In this document: one piece after another, positions 16,719-25,505 of the stretch | How positions within the stretch are numbered: the stretch's first letter is position 1 | Layout of the letters: each line of letters begins with the position of its first letter | Assembly: GCA_965243255.1 (NCBI GenBank) | Contig: CBDEUH010000004.1 | Span: forward strand, 1,054,001 to 1,118,000 | Reading direction: 5' to 3' | DNA: 64,000 bases | Source of the DNA: Bin87 sp965243255 | Lineage (GTDB): Bacteria > Chloroflexota > Dehalococcoidia > Lucifugimonadales > UBA3495 | Position numbers and translations under genes: made by a program | Notes under the pieces: model-generated | Told to the model about the DNA's origin: nothing | The model's database searches: none | Seen by the model: the letters and a program-made list of their open reading frames with translations, nothing else

Positions 16719-16826
16719 TTCTCACTCCGAAAAACGGTGCGGAAGGGAATTGCGTCCCCTCCACCAAAGTGTCAGCCGAAAGCCGGCGGCCAATGGCACG
16801 CCGGGTTGCCAAAAGGTGGGCCGGGC

Positions 16827-17012
16827 TCAGTGCCTGCCGGCGCGTATCGGTTCGTTGACGAAGATATCTCCGTTGCGGATTTTGATGTTGTAGCCGCAAC
16901 CTGGGTTGGTACACGTCCATGCCTTGTAGTGAACCGGCGCCCCCTGGGCACCATAGTCAGACAATGGCACCAAAACTCCAATGTTACATTGTTGACAGAC
17001 CGGAAACTCCAT
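16827..17012 (-). CDS. Small zinc-ribbon protein
   Basis: A 61-residue protein starting MEFPVCQQC with a second cysteine group CTNPGC, giving a C2C2 zinc ribbon of the kind found in small nucleic-acid-binding or regulatory proteins. The central VHYKAWTC and C-terminal GDIFVNEPI are conserved-looking but unassigned. Longer starts on the same frame exist up to 17123. It lies between the rpoD terminator and the sortase-fold gene, on their strand. Confidence 0.6.
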   Translation of the reverse strand: MEFPVCQQCNIGVLVPLSDYGAQGAPVHYKAWTCTNPGCGYNIKIRNGDIFVNEPIRAGRH

Positions 17013-17138
17013 TGATTCCACCAGGATACCCTCCCTTACCCAGCTCGACTGGGTTCTCAGTCGGGGCGAGTATAGCCACGGTGGACGTTGAGTTGCCTGC
17101 TCATAGACAAGCAAGTTTGACAATTTTTAGAAAAGAAA

Positions 17139-17162
17139 CAGGGGGAATCGTAATTCCCCCTG
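17139..17162 (-). terminator. Intrinsic terminator of dnaG-rpoD
   Basis: CAGGGGGAAT and ATTCCCCCTG form a perfect 10-bp stem with a 4-nt loop, followed on the minus strand by TTTCTTTTCT. It begins 27 nt after the rpoD stop. Confidence 0.9.
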
Positions 17163-17188
17163 GCTTGCATCGCGCGGTTTGAGAGACG

Positions 17189-18931
17189 TTATTCGAGGTA
17201 GTCCCGCAGCTTCTTGGAGCGAGAGGGATGGCGCAGCTTCCGAATGGCCTTGGCCTCAATCTGCCGGATGCGCTCCCTGGTTACGCCGAATTCTCGACCC
17301 ACCTCTTCCAGGGTGCGGGTGCGTCCGTCTTCCAGTCCGAAGCGTAGCTTCAATACCCGGCTTTCCCGGTCCGTCAACGAGTTGAGTACTTCCTGCACCT
17401 GCTCCCGCAGCAACTGGGCGGAAGCCGCGTCGGCCGGCGCCAGAGTCGTCCGGTCTTCGATGAAGTCGCCCAGGAACGAGTCCTCCTCCTCGCCGATGGG
17501 CGTTTCCAGAGATACCGGCTCCTGGGATATCTTTTGAATCTCCTCCACCTTCTCCGGAGTCATTTCCATGGCCTCGGCCAGCTCTTCGGTGGTGGGTTCC
17601 CGCCCCTTCTCCTGCAGCAGGCGTCGGTGGTGGCGCATCAGCTTGTTGATAGTTTCCACCATGTGAACCGGAATGCGTATGGTGCGGGCCTGGTCGGCGA
17701 TAGCGCGCGTGATGGCCTGGCGAATCCACCAGGTCGCATAGGTGCTGAACTTGTAACCCTTGCGATAGTCAAACTTTTCCACAGCCCGAATCAGGCCGAT
17801 GTTCCCCTCCTGGATCATGTCCAGCAGCGCCATGCCTCGTCCGATGTATTTCTTGGCCACGCTGACCACGAGGCGCAGGTTGGCTTCGGTCAGATGGGTT
17901 TGGGCACGTCCTCCGTTCTTCTTGGTAACGTCGAAATGCATCGCGGCGTTGAAATTTTCCTTTTCTACCAACTCACTCAACTCGGGGTCCCGGAGCAACT
18001 GAGAAAGGAGCAGCAGAGAACACCGGTCATCCTGAGCGTACAGTGGCGGGACGTCCAGCCCCAGCTCCGGGCTGTAGTTGCCCCCAACACCGTCGGGATG
18101 CAACTCGGCCCAGTGCGGGACGTATGCGGCCACCGCACTGACCACCGGGTAGGGCAGCACCCAGGTATCCAGCGAGAGTTGCACGATTCGACGGTAGGCT
18201 TCTTCGTCACTGATGCCCAGATCCCTTGCCGCCTGTTCCACCATGGCCGGCGAGACTTCCGCGTCGATGGCGTCCCGCAGCACGGGAGAATCCTTGACTT
18301 CCGCGAGGGTCATCGAGCCGTCAAGCTCCAAGTAACGGGCCAGCGAGCGCACCAATGGCGCCGCATTGGCTATGCGGGCCAGCAGCACCATGGCGGCCTC
18401 CCAGGCCGACGCTTCCAACGGCACCGCATCGGAATCGGCCAGGAACTCCACCAGGGGGTCGTCATCGGGACGTTGTTTCAGTTCCTCTTCCAAGGCGACC
18501 AGATGGTTGAGGCCCTCTAGCTCCCGGGCCAGCCGGCGTTCGTCCGCCGAGGTAAGCAGGTCAACCCGACCGATTTCCCGCAGGTACATCCGAACCGGGT
18601 CGTCCAGCCCGTCAGCGCTGTCCGAGGTGTCAACATCAGCCCAATCCCGTTCCTCACGCTCCATGTCCCGTGCCGAAGGACCATCCTCGGGCAACACGGT
18701 GCGCCGGGCTACGGCCATCTGCCGAACCTGCCATTCATCTTCGGTGGAATCCTGATCATCCTCAGCAACGGCCGCGACGACGTTGTCCTCTTCATCATCA
18801 ACCGCGTCTTCTTCATCGTCGGCATCAGCAGCGGTAGCAATGGCCGCGGTTATGGCCACATCATCGCCGTTATCGTAGTCCGGCTCATCATCGTCAACGA
18901 TTACGTTGCGTCGGTTGCTGATTATGGTCAT
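17189..18931 (-). CDS. rpoD: Primary RNA polymerase sigma factor RpoD
   Basis: A 580-residue sigma-70. Region 1.2 is at about 109-140 (DDPVRMYLREIGRVDLLT). Region 2 has LRLVVSVAKKYIGRGM, DMIQEGNIGL and the -10-recognition helix YKFSTYATWWIRQAI. Region 3 follows, and region 4 ends with GVTRERIRQIEAKAIRKL. The first 90 residues are very acidic and low-complexity, a lengthened region 1.1-like segment. A non-conserved region of about 190 residues separates regions 1.2 and 2.1. It lies 10 nt downstream of dnaG, the classical macromolecular-synthesis arrangement. Confidence 0.95.
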   Translation of the reverse strand: MTIISNRRNVIVDDDEPDYDNGDDVAITAAIATAADADDEEDAVDDEEDNVVAAVAEDDQDSTEDEWQVRQMAVARRTVLPEDGPSARDMEREERDWADVDTSDSADGLDDPVRMYLREIGRVDLLTSADERRLARELEGLNHLVALEEELKQRPDDDPLVEFLADSDAVPLEASAWEAAMVLLARIANAAPLVRSLARYLELDGSMTLAEVKDSPVLRDAIDAEVSPAMVEQAARDLGISDEEAYRRIVQLSLDTWVLPYPVVSAVAAYVPHWAELHPDGVGGNYSPELGLDVPPLYAQDDRCSLLLLSQLLRDPELSELVEKENFNAAMHFDVTKKNGGRAQTHLTEANLRLVVSVAKKYIGRGMALLDMIQEGNIGLIRAVEKFDYRKGYKFSTYATWWIRQAITRAIADQARTIRIPVHMVETINKLMRHHRRLLQEKGREPTTEELAEAMEMTPEKVEEIQKISQEPVSLETPIGEEEDSFLGDFIEDRTTLAPADAASAQLLREQVQEVLNSLTDRESRVLKLRFGLEDGRTRTLEEVGREFGVTRERIRQIEAKAIRKLRHPSRSKKLRDYLE

Positions 18932-18941
18932 GGGGCCTCCG

Positions 18942-20756
18942 TTACTGATGGGTCGGCGCGACCGGTTGGAGCAACCGGTCGATCTCGCCGATGCGATGGT
19001 TGCTGTCCAACAGGCGCAGGGCCATAGGAGAGTCGGGGTCTTCTACAATCTCCGGCATGCTCGACAGCTGCTTGACTTCGTTATTCAGGTACTCCTTCTC
19101 AATGGTCAGGCGAATTTGTTGCCAGGCTCGTTCCAGTTTCTTTTCATTGGACAAACGCAGTTCCAAGGAACGCAAACGGCTGAGATGGGGCTCCAGTTCC
19201 GGGGCCATCTCTGACTCCGCAGCGCTTTCACTGGCGATTACGCTGGCATAGATTGCGCGGTTCTCTGTGCGCGTGAACCACTCGGGAGAGATGTCGGTCA
19301 CGGAGCCGGGAGTAAGTTCGCTGCCGTGCTGCAGCATCACTGCGAGGAGCGACTCTTCAATCGCGTCGTAGTCGGAGGGCGGCAGTGGCGCAGCCTCGTC
19401 GGCGCTAGCCGGCGGTCGCCCGCGTTCGTCATGTTGTTCATTCTGCCAGATGGCGGTTGGCATATTGGCGTGCAAGGTCTCAACCCGTATTCCCAATCGT
19501 GCCGCTAACTGGTCAACGTAAAGGTCCCGTTGAATGGGGTCCGGTATCTGTGCCAAGAATTCCAATATACGGTTTGCTACCCGCGCTCGGTCTTCGTTTC
19601 TATCCATGTCTGCCCGCGAAGACAGCGTCTTCAACAGGTAGTCAAACAGGGCAGCTGCACTTTCCACAAAGGACGGCCACGCCTCAGGGGATTGGCGTAT
19701 AAAATCATCCGGGTCTTGCCCGATTGGCAACTCCGCAACCAAAAACTCTTGGCCTCGACGCTGCATTAGCAGATCAGATGACTGGGCCACCGGCACAGCT
19801 TGAAACGCTTTCCATGAAGAATGCAGGCTGCGCAGCGTAGCGTTCAGTCCGGCCGCGTCGCCGTCCAATGCCATCGTTACGTGGTCGGTCAATCGCTTTA
19901 CTGCCCTTACTTGATCCTCCGTCAGCGCCGTGCCCATAGACGCGACTACATTGTCGTAGCCGTGCTGGTGGGCCATGATGGCGTCCATGTAGCCTTCAAC
20001 GATGACGGCGCCCTGCTGGCGCACCGGCTCCTTGGCGATGTGCATCGCGAACAGGATGCGGGACTTGTCAAAGACCGGCGTGCGCGGCGTGTTGAGGTAT
20101 TTGGGCGTAGCGTTGTCATCCAGCGCCCGGCTGCCGAATCCGGCAACCCGCGCCTGCCAGTCCCGTATCGGAATCATCAGCCGGCCCCGGAAGAAATCAT
20201 AGTAGCGTCCATCGTCCGTGGCCCGCACCAACTCGGCTTCGGCGATTTGTTGCGGGGTATAGCCGACGCCGGTTAGGTGCGCCAGCAGGCGGTTGCCATT
20301 GGCTGGGCTGTACCCAAACTCAAACGTCTGCAAGGACCGCTCGTTGATTCCCCGGTCCCGCAGGTAATCCCGTACAAACTGCGCTTCCGGCGTCGCCAGC
20401 ATATCCTGGAAGAACCGGCGGGCGGCGTCGTTGATTTCGAAAAGCTGCCGGGAACGGTCGCCCGAATCCCCCTGGCTGACGATGGTAATGCCGACGCGAG
20501 CCGCCAACCGGTGCAGCGCTTCTCGGAAGTCCACTCGGTCGGCCTTCATCACGAAGGAGAAAGCATCGCCACCCTCGGCACAAGCTCCAAAGCAGCGCCA
20601 TGATTGACGGTCAGGGAACACGTAAAAGGAAGGCGTGCGTTCCTGATGGAAAGGGCAGTTGGCTTTCAGGGAGCTGCCCGACCGCTGCAAGTTAACGTAG
20701 CCGCCAATCAACTCTACGATGTCCAGCCGGCTTTTTACATCGTCAATCTGGGTCAT
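18942..20756 (-). CDS. dnaG: DNA primase
   Basis: A 604-residue primase that synthesises RNA primers at the replication fork. The N-terminal zinc domain carries CPFH (C34, H37) and CFGAC (C55, C59). The TOPRIM core has VEGYMDAIMAH with the metal-binding Glu, followed by DGDAAG. The C-terminal helicase-binding region is poorly conserved. It is co-transcribed with rpoD from a promoter at 20800-20808. Confidence 0.95.
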   Translation of the reverse strand: MTQIDDVKSRLDIVELIGGYVNLQRSGSSLKANCPFHQERTPSFYVFPDRQSWRCFGACAEGGDAFSFVMKADRVDFREALHRLAARVGITIVSQGDSGDRSRQLFEINDAARRFFQDMLATPEAQFVRDYLRDRGINERSLQTFEFGYSPANGNRLLAHLTGVGYTPQQIAEAELVRATDDGRYYDFFRGRLMIPIRDWQARVAGFGSRALDDNATPKYLNTPRTPVFDKSRILFAMHIAKEPVRQQGAVIVEGYMDAIMAHQHGYDNVVASMGTALTEDQVRAVKRLTDHVTMALDGDAAGLNATLRSLHSSWKAFQAVPVAQSSDLLMQRRGQEFLVAELPIGQDPDDFIRQSPEAWPSFVESAAALFDYLLKTLSSRADMDRNEDRARVANRILEFLAQIPDPIQRDLYVDQLAARLGIRVETLHANMPTAIWQNEQHDERGRPPASADEAAPLPPSDYDAIEESLLAVMLQHGSELTPGSVTDISPEWFTRTENRAIYASVIASESAAESEMAPELEPHLSRLRSLELRLSNEKKLERAWQQIRLTIEKEYLNNEVKQLSSMPEIVEDPDSPMALRLLDSNHRIGEIDRLLQPVAPTHQ

Positions 20757-20799
20757 AGCGTTATTCGTTCAGTCGATAGGCATAAATCAGGCCGATTGT

Positions 20800-20808
20800 A
20801 TTATACCA
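20800..20808 (-). promoter_or_regulatory. Extended -10 promoter of dnaG-rpoD
   Basis: On the minus strand TGGTATAAT carries a perfect TATAAT with a TGn extension, 43 nt upstream of the dnaG start. It is placed between the selenoprotein terminator and dnaG. Confidence 0.6.
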
Positions 20809-20851
20809 TACCAGTCCGCCGGTTTCACGGACGCAAAGAGGAAAAGGAAAT

Positions 20852-20881
20852 GGCCGCCGCCCATCATCACAGGCAGCGGCC
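20852..20881 (-). terminator. Terminator of the SelW-like selenoprotein gene
   Basis: GGCCGCTGCC and GGCGGCGGCC form a 10-bp stem (one G-U) with a 10-nt loop, followed on the minus strand by the T-rich ATTTCCTTTTCCTCTTTG. It starts 25 nt after the stop. Confidence 0.8.
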
Positions 20882-20906
20882 TGACGCTCAGAGCGTGTGT
20901 CGCAGG

Positions 20907-21194
20907 CTAATTGTCTGCAGCAACGGCCAAGTCAACGTTGGCGATCTTTGCGGAGATGGCTTCCTTCATCTGCCGGACGCGGGAAAGGTCAGGGTAAATG
21001 TTGCCCTCGGCCTTCTTGTCGAAAATCTTCTCGCCGTCCAGGAACACTTCCATGATGCCCTGACCGCGCGGGGAGATAGTGATTGCGGCGTCCGCGCCGT
21101 AGGCCCGGAAAAACTCGTTCGCCATCCACGTGGCGGTAGCGTGGTGCTGTCAAGGCACGCAGTAGGTAATCTCCAGTTGAACTTTGCCTTCCAT
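20907..21194 (-). CDS. SelW/SelT/SelH (Rdx) family selenoprotein, UGA at codon 15
   Basis: Read through one in-frame TGA at 21150-21152, this is a 95-residue thioredoxin-like Rdx protein. It opens MEGKVQLEITYCVPU, so the redox motif is CVPU (C12, U15). It then has the family's GIMEVFLDGEKIFDKKAEG, closing with a helix rich in basic residues. Rdx proteins act as small thiol or selenol oxidoreductases. GAGGAG precedes the ATG, the promoter at 21236-21264 matches, and a hairpin follows the TGA at the distance used by bacterial SECIS elements. If the TGA were a real stop, only 14 codons would be made. A start at 21125 would lose the active site. Confidence 0.85.
21120..21135 (-). promoter_or_regulatory. 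Candidate bacterial SECIS hairpin (SelW-like gene)
   Basis: CGCCA-CGTGGA-TGGCG gives a 5-bp stem and 6-nt loop on the minus strand. The loop starts 20 nt after the TGA and has G as its second base, as bacterial SECIS models require. Folded by eye. Confidence 0.6.
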
Positions 21195-21235
21195 GGTTTC
21201 TCCTCTCAGGGAAATTTTTGGCTGTTGCCTCGTGC

Positions 21236-21264
21236 ATTATATCACAAAGTTCACTCCTTTCCAA
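21236..21264 (-). promoter_or_regulatory. Promoter of the SelW-like gene
   Basis: TTGGAA (21259-21264), a 17-nt spacer, and TATAAT (21236-21241) with a TGA extension just before it. The -10 is 42 nt upstream of the ATG. Confidence 0.75.
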
Positions 21265-21284
21265 ATCGCCCACCCCCGACGCTG

Positions 21285-21313
21285 TTGACAAGGCTCCTGT
21301 GCCGGCACAAAAT
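21285..21313 (+). promoter_or_regulatory. Promoter of the GatC-like/amidase operon
   Basis: TTGACA (21285-21290), a 17-nt spacer and CAAAAT (21308-21313), 37 nt before the GTG start at 21350. It is divergent from the selenoprotein promoter. Confidence 0.6.
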
Positions 21314-21349
21314 TGCCAATCCAGACGGAACTACAACGAGAGGTGAACT

Positions 21350-21550
21350 GTGTCTGACCTGAACGACGCCGAGGTTCTGGCCTTGGCCAAAGCCTCGGGA
21401 ATTGCCATACCCGACGACCTGCTCCCGGAGGTTCGTGAGTCTCTCAACGGCCTGCTGGAGGCGCTGGACGCCATCACCGAGCCTGACGTAGCCGAGATTC
21501 AAGCCCTGCCTATCATCATATCCGAAACGGCGCGCAAACAGGAGGCATAA
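21350..21550 (+). CDS. GatC/AtzG-like small amidase partner
   Basis: A 66-residue helical protein with the GatC/AtzG pattern: DLNDAEVLALAKASGI, a central helix ending in LNGLLEALDAI, and a C-terminal PIIISETARKQEA tail. Such peptides bind along amidase-signature enzymes. The following amidase starts 3 nt after its stop, which fits a two-subunit enzyme. The GTG start follows AGAGGTGA. Whether the pair is part of a tRNA amidotransferase or a small-molecule amidohydrolase (AtzE-like) is undecided; no gatB is present in the window. Confidence 0.6.
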   Translation: MSDLNDAEVLALAKASGIAIPDDLLPEVRESLNGLLEALDAITEPDVAEIQALPIIISETARKQEA

Positions 21551-21552
21551 TC

Positions 21553-22974
21553 ATGGCGGACGAGAGCATTTGCTACCTTTCGGCCACTGAACTGGGCATG
21601 CGCATCGCCGCCGGCGAGGTGTCCTCGACGGAGGCTACGGAGGCTTACCTGGAACGCATCGCCCGACTGGACGGCAACTATGCCTCCTACATCACCGTTA
21701 CACCGGAACGGGCTCGGGCCGACGCTCGCCAGGCCGATGCTGAAATCGCCGCCGGCACCCGCCGCGGCCCGCTGCACGGCGTGCCGGTGGCCGTGAAAGA
21801 CCAGTTCGACACGGCCGGCATCGTAACCACCAACGGCTCCACGATCCTGTCGGAGAACCTTCCGGACGAAGACGCAACTATTATGTCCCGCCTGCGGGCC
21901 GCCGGCACGGTGCTGCTCGGCAAGCTCAATATGAGCGAATACGCCAGCGGCGATGCTTTCCGCCATCCCTACGGCCGGCCCCGCAATCCCTGGGACACCA
22001 ACCGCAATCCCGGCACGTCCAGCAGCGGTTCCGGCGCAGCCACGGCCGCCTTTCTGTGTGCCACTTCCCTGGGCGAGGATACTGGCGGCAGCATCCGGGG
22101 ACCCGCCGCATTCTGCGGCCTGGTTGGTATCCGGCCCACCTTCGGGCTGGTTAGCCGCCATGGGGTGTTCGGGGCCAGTTGGTCCATGGACACGGCCGGC
22201 CCCGTCTCCCGCACGGTTACCGACTGCGCCAACACCCTGGCCGTCATCGCCGGCCACGACCCCAACGACCCGCAGACGTGGGACGTTACGGTGCCGGACT
22301 ATGCCGCTGCCCTGGACGGCTACGTCAGGGGCCTGAAGTTGGGCATCGTCACCGAGCGCGTCCACACCGACGCCAACGACCCCGAGGTCCGCGAGGCCGT
22401 GCTGGCGGCAGCGGACGTGCTGGCCGGCCTTGGCGCGGAGGTCAGCGAGGTATCCCTGCCTCTCATTGTAAACTCGTCGGAGATTTCCTATGCCATCATC
22501 AGCAGCGACGCCGCGATGTTGAACTGGGACATCATATCCACCGAACAACTGCGCGAGCTTGACCACAACAACCAGGTTCGCCTGCTCATGGGAAGCGTTG
22601 TACCCGCCAAGGCCTACCAAAAGGCAGCGCGGCTGCGGGAAGCGCTGCGGAAGCAGATCCTGGCCGCGCTGGAAAATGTTGACGCCCTGATAATGCCGAC
22701 GTCCTCGGTGCCATCGACCCTGATACCCGAGTCGGCCGGACTGGGCACCAAAGCGGATGTTATCGCCGGTTTCAAAGGGCGGCGGGGATTCACAGCGCCA
22801 TTCAACCTGGCGAATCTGCCGGCCCTGTCCGTCAACTGCGGCTTCACCGCTTCGGGACTCCCCATCGGCCTGCAAATCGCCGGCCGGGCCTTCGACGAAA
22901 CCACCCTGTTCCGCCTGGCGTACGCATACGAGCAGGCGACGGATTGGAGCGAGCGCCGGCCGCCGGGAGTGTAA
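21553..22974 (+). CDS. Amidase signature enzyme (GatA/AtzE-like)
   Basis: This 473-residue protein has the Ser-cisSer-Lys catalytic set of the amidase signature family. Lys82 is in VAVKDQFDTAG, the cis-Ser in GTSSSGSG (about 155-161) and nucleophilic Ser180 in GEDTGGSIRGPA. It hydrolyses an amide or serves as the glutaminase part of an amidotransferase. It forms a tight operon with the GatC-like gene and a second amidase 41 nt downstream. The small partner favours a complex rather than a free enzyme. Confidence 0.85.
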   Translation: MADESICYLSATELGMRIAAGEVSSTEATEAYLERIARLDGNYASYITVTPERARADARQADAEIAAGTRRGPLHGVPVAVKDQFDTAGIVTTNGSTILSENLPDEDATIMSRLRAAGTVLLGKLNMSEYASGDAFRHPYGRPRNPWDTNRNPGTSSSGSGAATAAFLCATSLGEDTGGSIRGPAAFCGLVGIRPTFGLVSRHGVFGASWSMDTAGPVSRTVTDCANTLAVIAGHDPNDPQTWDVTVPDYAAALDGYVRGLKLGIVTERVHTDANDPEVREAVLAAADVLAGLGAEVSEVSLPLIVNSSEISYAIISSDAAMLNWDIISTEQLRELDHNNQVRLLMGSVVPAKAYQKAARLREALRKQILAALENVDALIMPTSSVPSTLIPESAGLGTKADVIAGFKGRRGFTAPFNLANLPALSVNCGFTASGLPIGLQIAGRAFDETTLFRLAYAYEQATDWSERRPPGV

Positions 22975-23015
22975 TTGGCTCCCCAGCGCTGATGAACCAG
23001 CGGAGGTGTATCTTC

Positions 23016-24365
23016 ATGCCAAGTCCCAACGAACTCACCGCAGCCCAAGCAGCCCGCTCCATCGCCGACCGACGTCTTACCGCCACCGAACTGGCAGAGG
23101 CTTGCCTCGACCGCATCGAATCGCTAGACGAGCAGTTGCGGGCGTGGGTTTATGTTGACCGGGATACCGTCACTGCTGATGCCGCCAACGCCGACGCTGC
23201 TGTGTCCCGCGGGCGTCCCCTCGGCCCGCTGCACGGCGTGCCCATCGGCATGAAGGACATCTACTACACCGCCGGAATTCCGACTCGGGCCGGCAGCGAG
23301 GTCTATAAGGACTTTGTGCCGGACCACGACGCCGCGTCGTTGACGCTGTTGAAGCGGGCCGGCGCGATAATGCTGGGCAAGGCGGTAACCACCGAGTTTG
23401 CCTGCCTGGACCCCTCGCCAACTTTCAACCCCTGGAACCCGGCCCACACTCCCGGAGGCAGCAGCAGCGGCTCGGCCGTTGCCGTGGCGTCGAGGATGTG
23501 TCCGGCGGCGATGGGTTCCCAGACGGTGGGGTCGGTGCTGCGTCCGGCAGCGTACAACGGGGTGGTGGGATTCAAGCCGACCTTCGGGCGGGTGAGCCGG
23601 CGCGGCGTGGTTCCGGTGAGCTGGAATCTGGACACGGTGGGCTGGCTGGTGCGCACGGTGGAAGACGCCGCGCTGCTGTTGCAGGTGATGGCCGGACCCG
23701 ACGCGGCCGACCCGGTGTCTTCCCGGGAGCCGGTGGCCGATTACCTTTCAGCCATCGGTGACCCGCCGGCCCCACGCATCGGCCTGTTGCGTCGTTATTT
23801 CTACGAGAAGGCCGATGGCGAAACCCGGCGACACCTGGACGGCGTTGCGGAGCAACTGGCGCAGGCGGGGGCCGAGATTGAAGAACTGCCCATGCCCGAC
23901 AGCATCGACACGGCGTTCAACGACCAGTTGCTGATAATGGCGGTGGAGGCGGCATCCTTCCACGAGCCGATGTATCGCAACCAGGCCGAAGACTACCAGC
24001 CCAAGCTGCGGGCAATGCTGGCCGATGGCCTGGCAACCGACGGCATCGTGTACGCCCGGGCGCTGGAACGGCGGCGGACGTTTATCGATGATATGCAGAG
24101 ACTCTCCCAGCAGTGCGACGTTCTCATGACGCCGGCCACCCCGGCGCCGGCCCAGGCAGACCGCACCAACACCGGCGACCCGGCCTTCCAGGGGCCATGG
24201 ACATCGTGCGGATTGCCGGCCCTTGCGCTACCGTCGGGGTTGGCGGAATCCAGCCTGCCGCTGGCAATGCAACTGGTAGCGTCGCCATTTGCCGAGGGTA
24301 GGTTGCTATCGGCGGCGGCGTGGTGCGAGCAGGCGCTGGGCGTGGAATTGACGCCGCCGGTGTGA
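23016..24365 (+). CDS. Amidase signature enzyme
   Basis: This 449-residue amidase is paralogous to its neighbour. Lys80 is in HGVPIGMKD, the Ser pair in GGSSSGSA (148-155) and nucleophile Ser173 in GSQTVGSVLRPAA, where one of the usual glycines is Val. GGAGGT at 23002-23007 fixes the ATG at 23016. A C-terminal LPALALPSGL loop is conserved. Divergence in the substrate loops suggests a different amide from its neighbour; substrate unknown. Confidence 0.85.
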   Translation: MPSPNELTAAQAARSIADRRLTATELAEACLDRIESLDEQLRAWVYVDRDTVTADAANADAAVSRGRPLGPLHGVPIGMKDIYYTAGIPTRAGSEVYKDFVPDHDAASLTLLKRAGAIMLGKAVTTEFACLDPSPTFNPWNPAHTPGGSSSGSAVAVASRMCPAAMGSQTVGSVLRPAAYNGVVGFKPTFGRVSRRGVVPVSWNLDTVGWLVRTVEDAALLLQVMAGPDAADPVSSREPVADYLSAIGDPPAPRIGLLRRYFYEKADGETRRHLDGVAEQLAQAGAEIEELPMPDSIDTAFNDQLLIMAVEAASFHEPMYRNQAEDYQPKLRAMLADGLATDGIVYARALERRRTFIDDMQRLSQQCDVLMTPATPAPAQADRTNTGDPAFQGPWTSCGLPALALPSGLAESSLPLAMQLVASPFAEGRLLSAAAWCEQALGVELTPPV

Positions 24366-24383
24366 TTCATCCCTTCGGGAAGG

Positions 24384-25100
24384 TTAGCCCAGGCGGAAGC
24401 GCTTAAACACCTCTGCGTACGCTACGCCGATACGCTTGCCGTCCCGGCGACGCCATTCCTTCAAGTAGCGGTCCGCCGCTTCCGGGTCCACCTGGCTGCG
24501 ATGAGCCCGCAGCGCGGCTACGGCGGTTTCGATGTGGTCGGTGACGTCCACCACGTGATCCGGCTCGGTGCGTCCCATTATCCAGACCTCCCGCACCTTG
24601 TGCGGTTCCAGTCCCTCTTCGTTGAGCAGCTCCGGGAAGGTCAAACGGTCCCGGGCCGCCGGATATACCGCGCCCAAGGCCGCGTCCCCGGACGCGAAGT
24701 GGTCAGGGTGGTCGATGTATCCGTCGCCGTCCAGGTTGCGAACGGGGTTCATGCAGACCAGTACGTCGGGACGGTGTATGCGAATCGCGCGGCTGATGGC
24801 TTTGCGCAACTGGAGCGTGGATTCCAGGTAGGCATCGGGAAAGCCCAGGAAAAACACCTGGGATAGGCCGAGGACGCGGGCCGCTTCCCGCTGCTCCTCC
24901 TCGCGGACTATTGCCAGCTTGGCGGAGGTCATTGTCGGATCGTCGCTGCCCTTACTGCCATCGGTGCAAATCACGTAGGCCACGTCCCAGCCCTCGGCGC
25001 ACCAGCGGGCCACCGTGCCGGAGCAGCCCCATTCGGCGTCATCGGCGTGGGCGACCACGACCATGGCACGGTTGAATTCCTTATCGAGTTGTTCGTTCAT
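24384..25100 (-). CDS. PIG-L family deacetylase, divergent
   Basis: This 238-residue protein keeps the PIG-L zinc residues as AHADDAE (His18, Asp21) and HPDH near residue 137. The usual Pro of AHPDD is Ala. It probably hydrolyses an N-acetyl sugar or similar amide. The ATG at 25100 gives the standard N-terminus; an upstream start at 25148 would add 16 residues. It converges on the amidase operon with an 18-nt gap. Confidence 0.8.
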   Translation of the reverse strand: MNEQLDKEFNRAMVVVAHADDAEWGCSGTVARWCAEGWDVAYVICTDGSKGSDDPTMTSAKLAIVREEEQREAARVLGLSQVFFLGFPDAYLESTLQLRKAISRAIRIHRPDVLVCMNPVRNLDGDGYIDHPDHFASGDAALGAVYPAARDRLTFPELLNEEGLEPHKVREVWIMGRTEPDHVVDVTDHIETAVAALRAHRSQVDPEAADRYLKEWRRRDGKRIGVAYAEVFKRFRLG

Positions 25101-25189
25101 GTTCAGAAAGTCGGCGGCAATAGGAGGGCTGGCGAAGACCTTCACCAAGGCGCAGCATCATAGCATACCCACACTGCCGCGCGTGAACC

Positions 25190-25198
25190 TGATACAAT
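25190..25198 (+). promoter_or_regulatory. Extended -10 promoter of the small-gene pair
   Basis: TGATACAAT (TGn plus TACAAT), 43 nt before the ATG at 25242. No -35 is evident. Confidence 0.45.
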
Positions 25199-25241
25199 GC
25201 CAAGAGTCGGCCAAGTCCCCCGCGACGGAGACAATCGGAAA

Positions 25242-25505
25242 ATGGATGACGACGTATTCCTGGCGCGTCTTCAGGAGAAGCTGGAACGCATCACCAACCG
25301 CGATGTTGAGTTGCGGGTAGTTGACGACGACCCCACCTATCTGGAGGTTGACCTGGAAGGCGTGATGCCGCGGGTGGTGTTGGGCCGGAACGTGTACGAA
25401 TACCCTGGCTTTGCCCGGATGTGCCTGGAGTACGCCGCGGCGTCAATCAACGAAGGCCGGCACATCGGCGAGCTGGAGTTTCACGTGCTGCTGGCCCGCA
25501 ACTGA
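25242..25505 (+). CDS. Hypothetical 87-residue protein
   Basis: An acidic, soluble 87-residue protein of no family I recognise. It has a helix (VFLARLQEKLERI), two strands (VELRVVDDD, TYLEVDLEG) and a second helical part ending in GELEFHVLLARN. Codon use fits its neighbours. Its stop overlaps the next start as TGATG, so the two are translationally coupled, implying a functional link to a membrane protein. Confidence 0.6.
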   Translation: MDDDVFLARLQEKLERITNRDVELRVVDDDPTYLEVDLEGVMPRVVLGRNVYEYPGFARMCLEYAAASINEGRHIGELEFHVLLARN

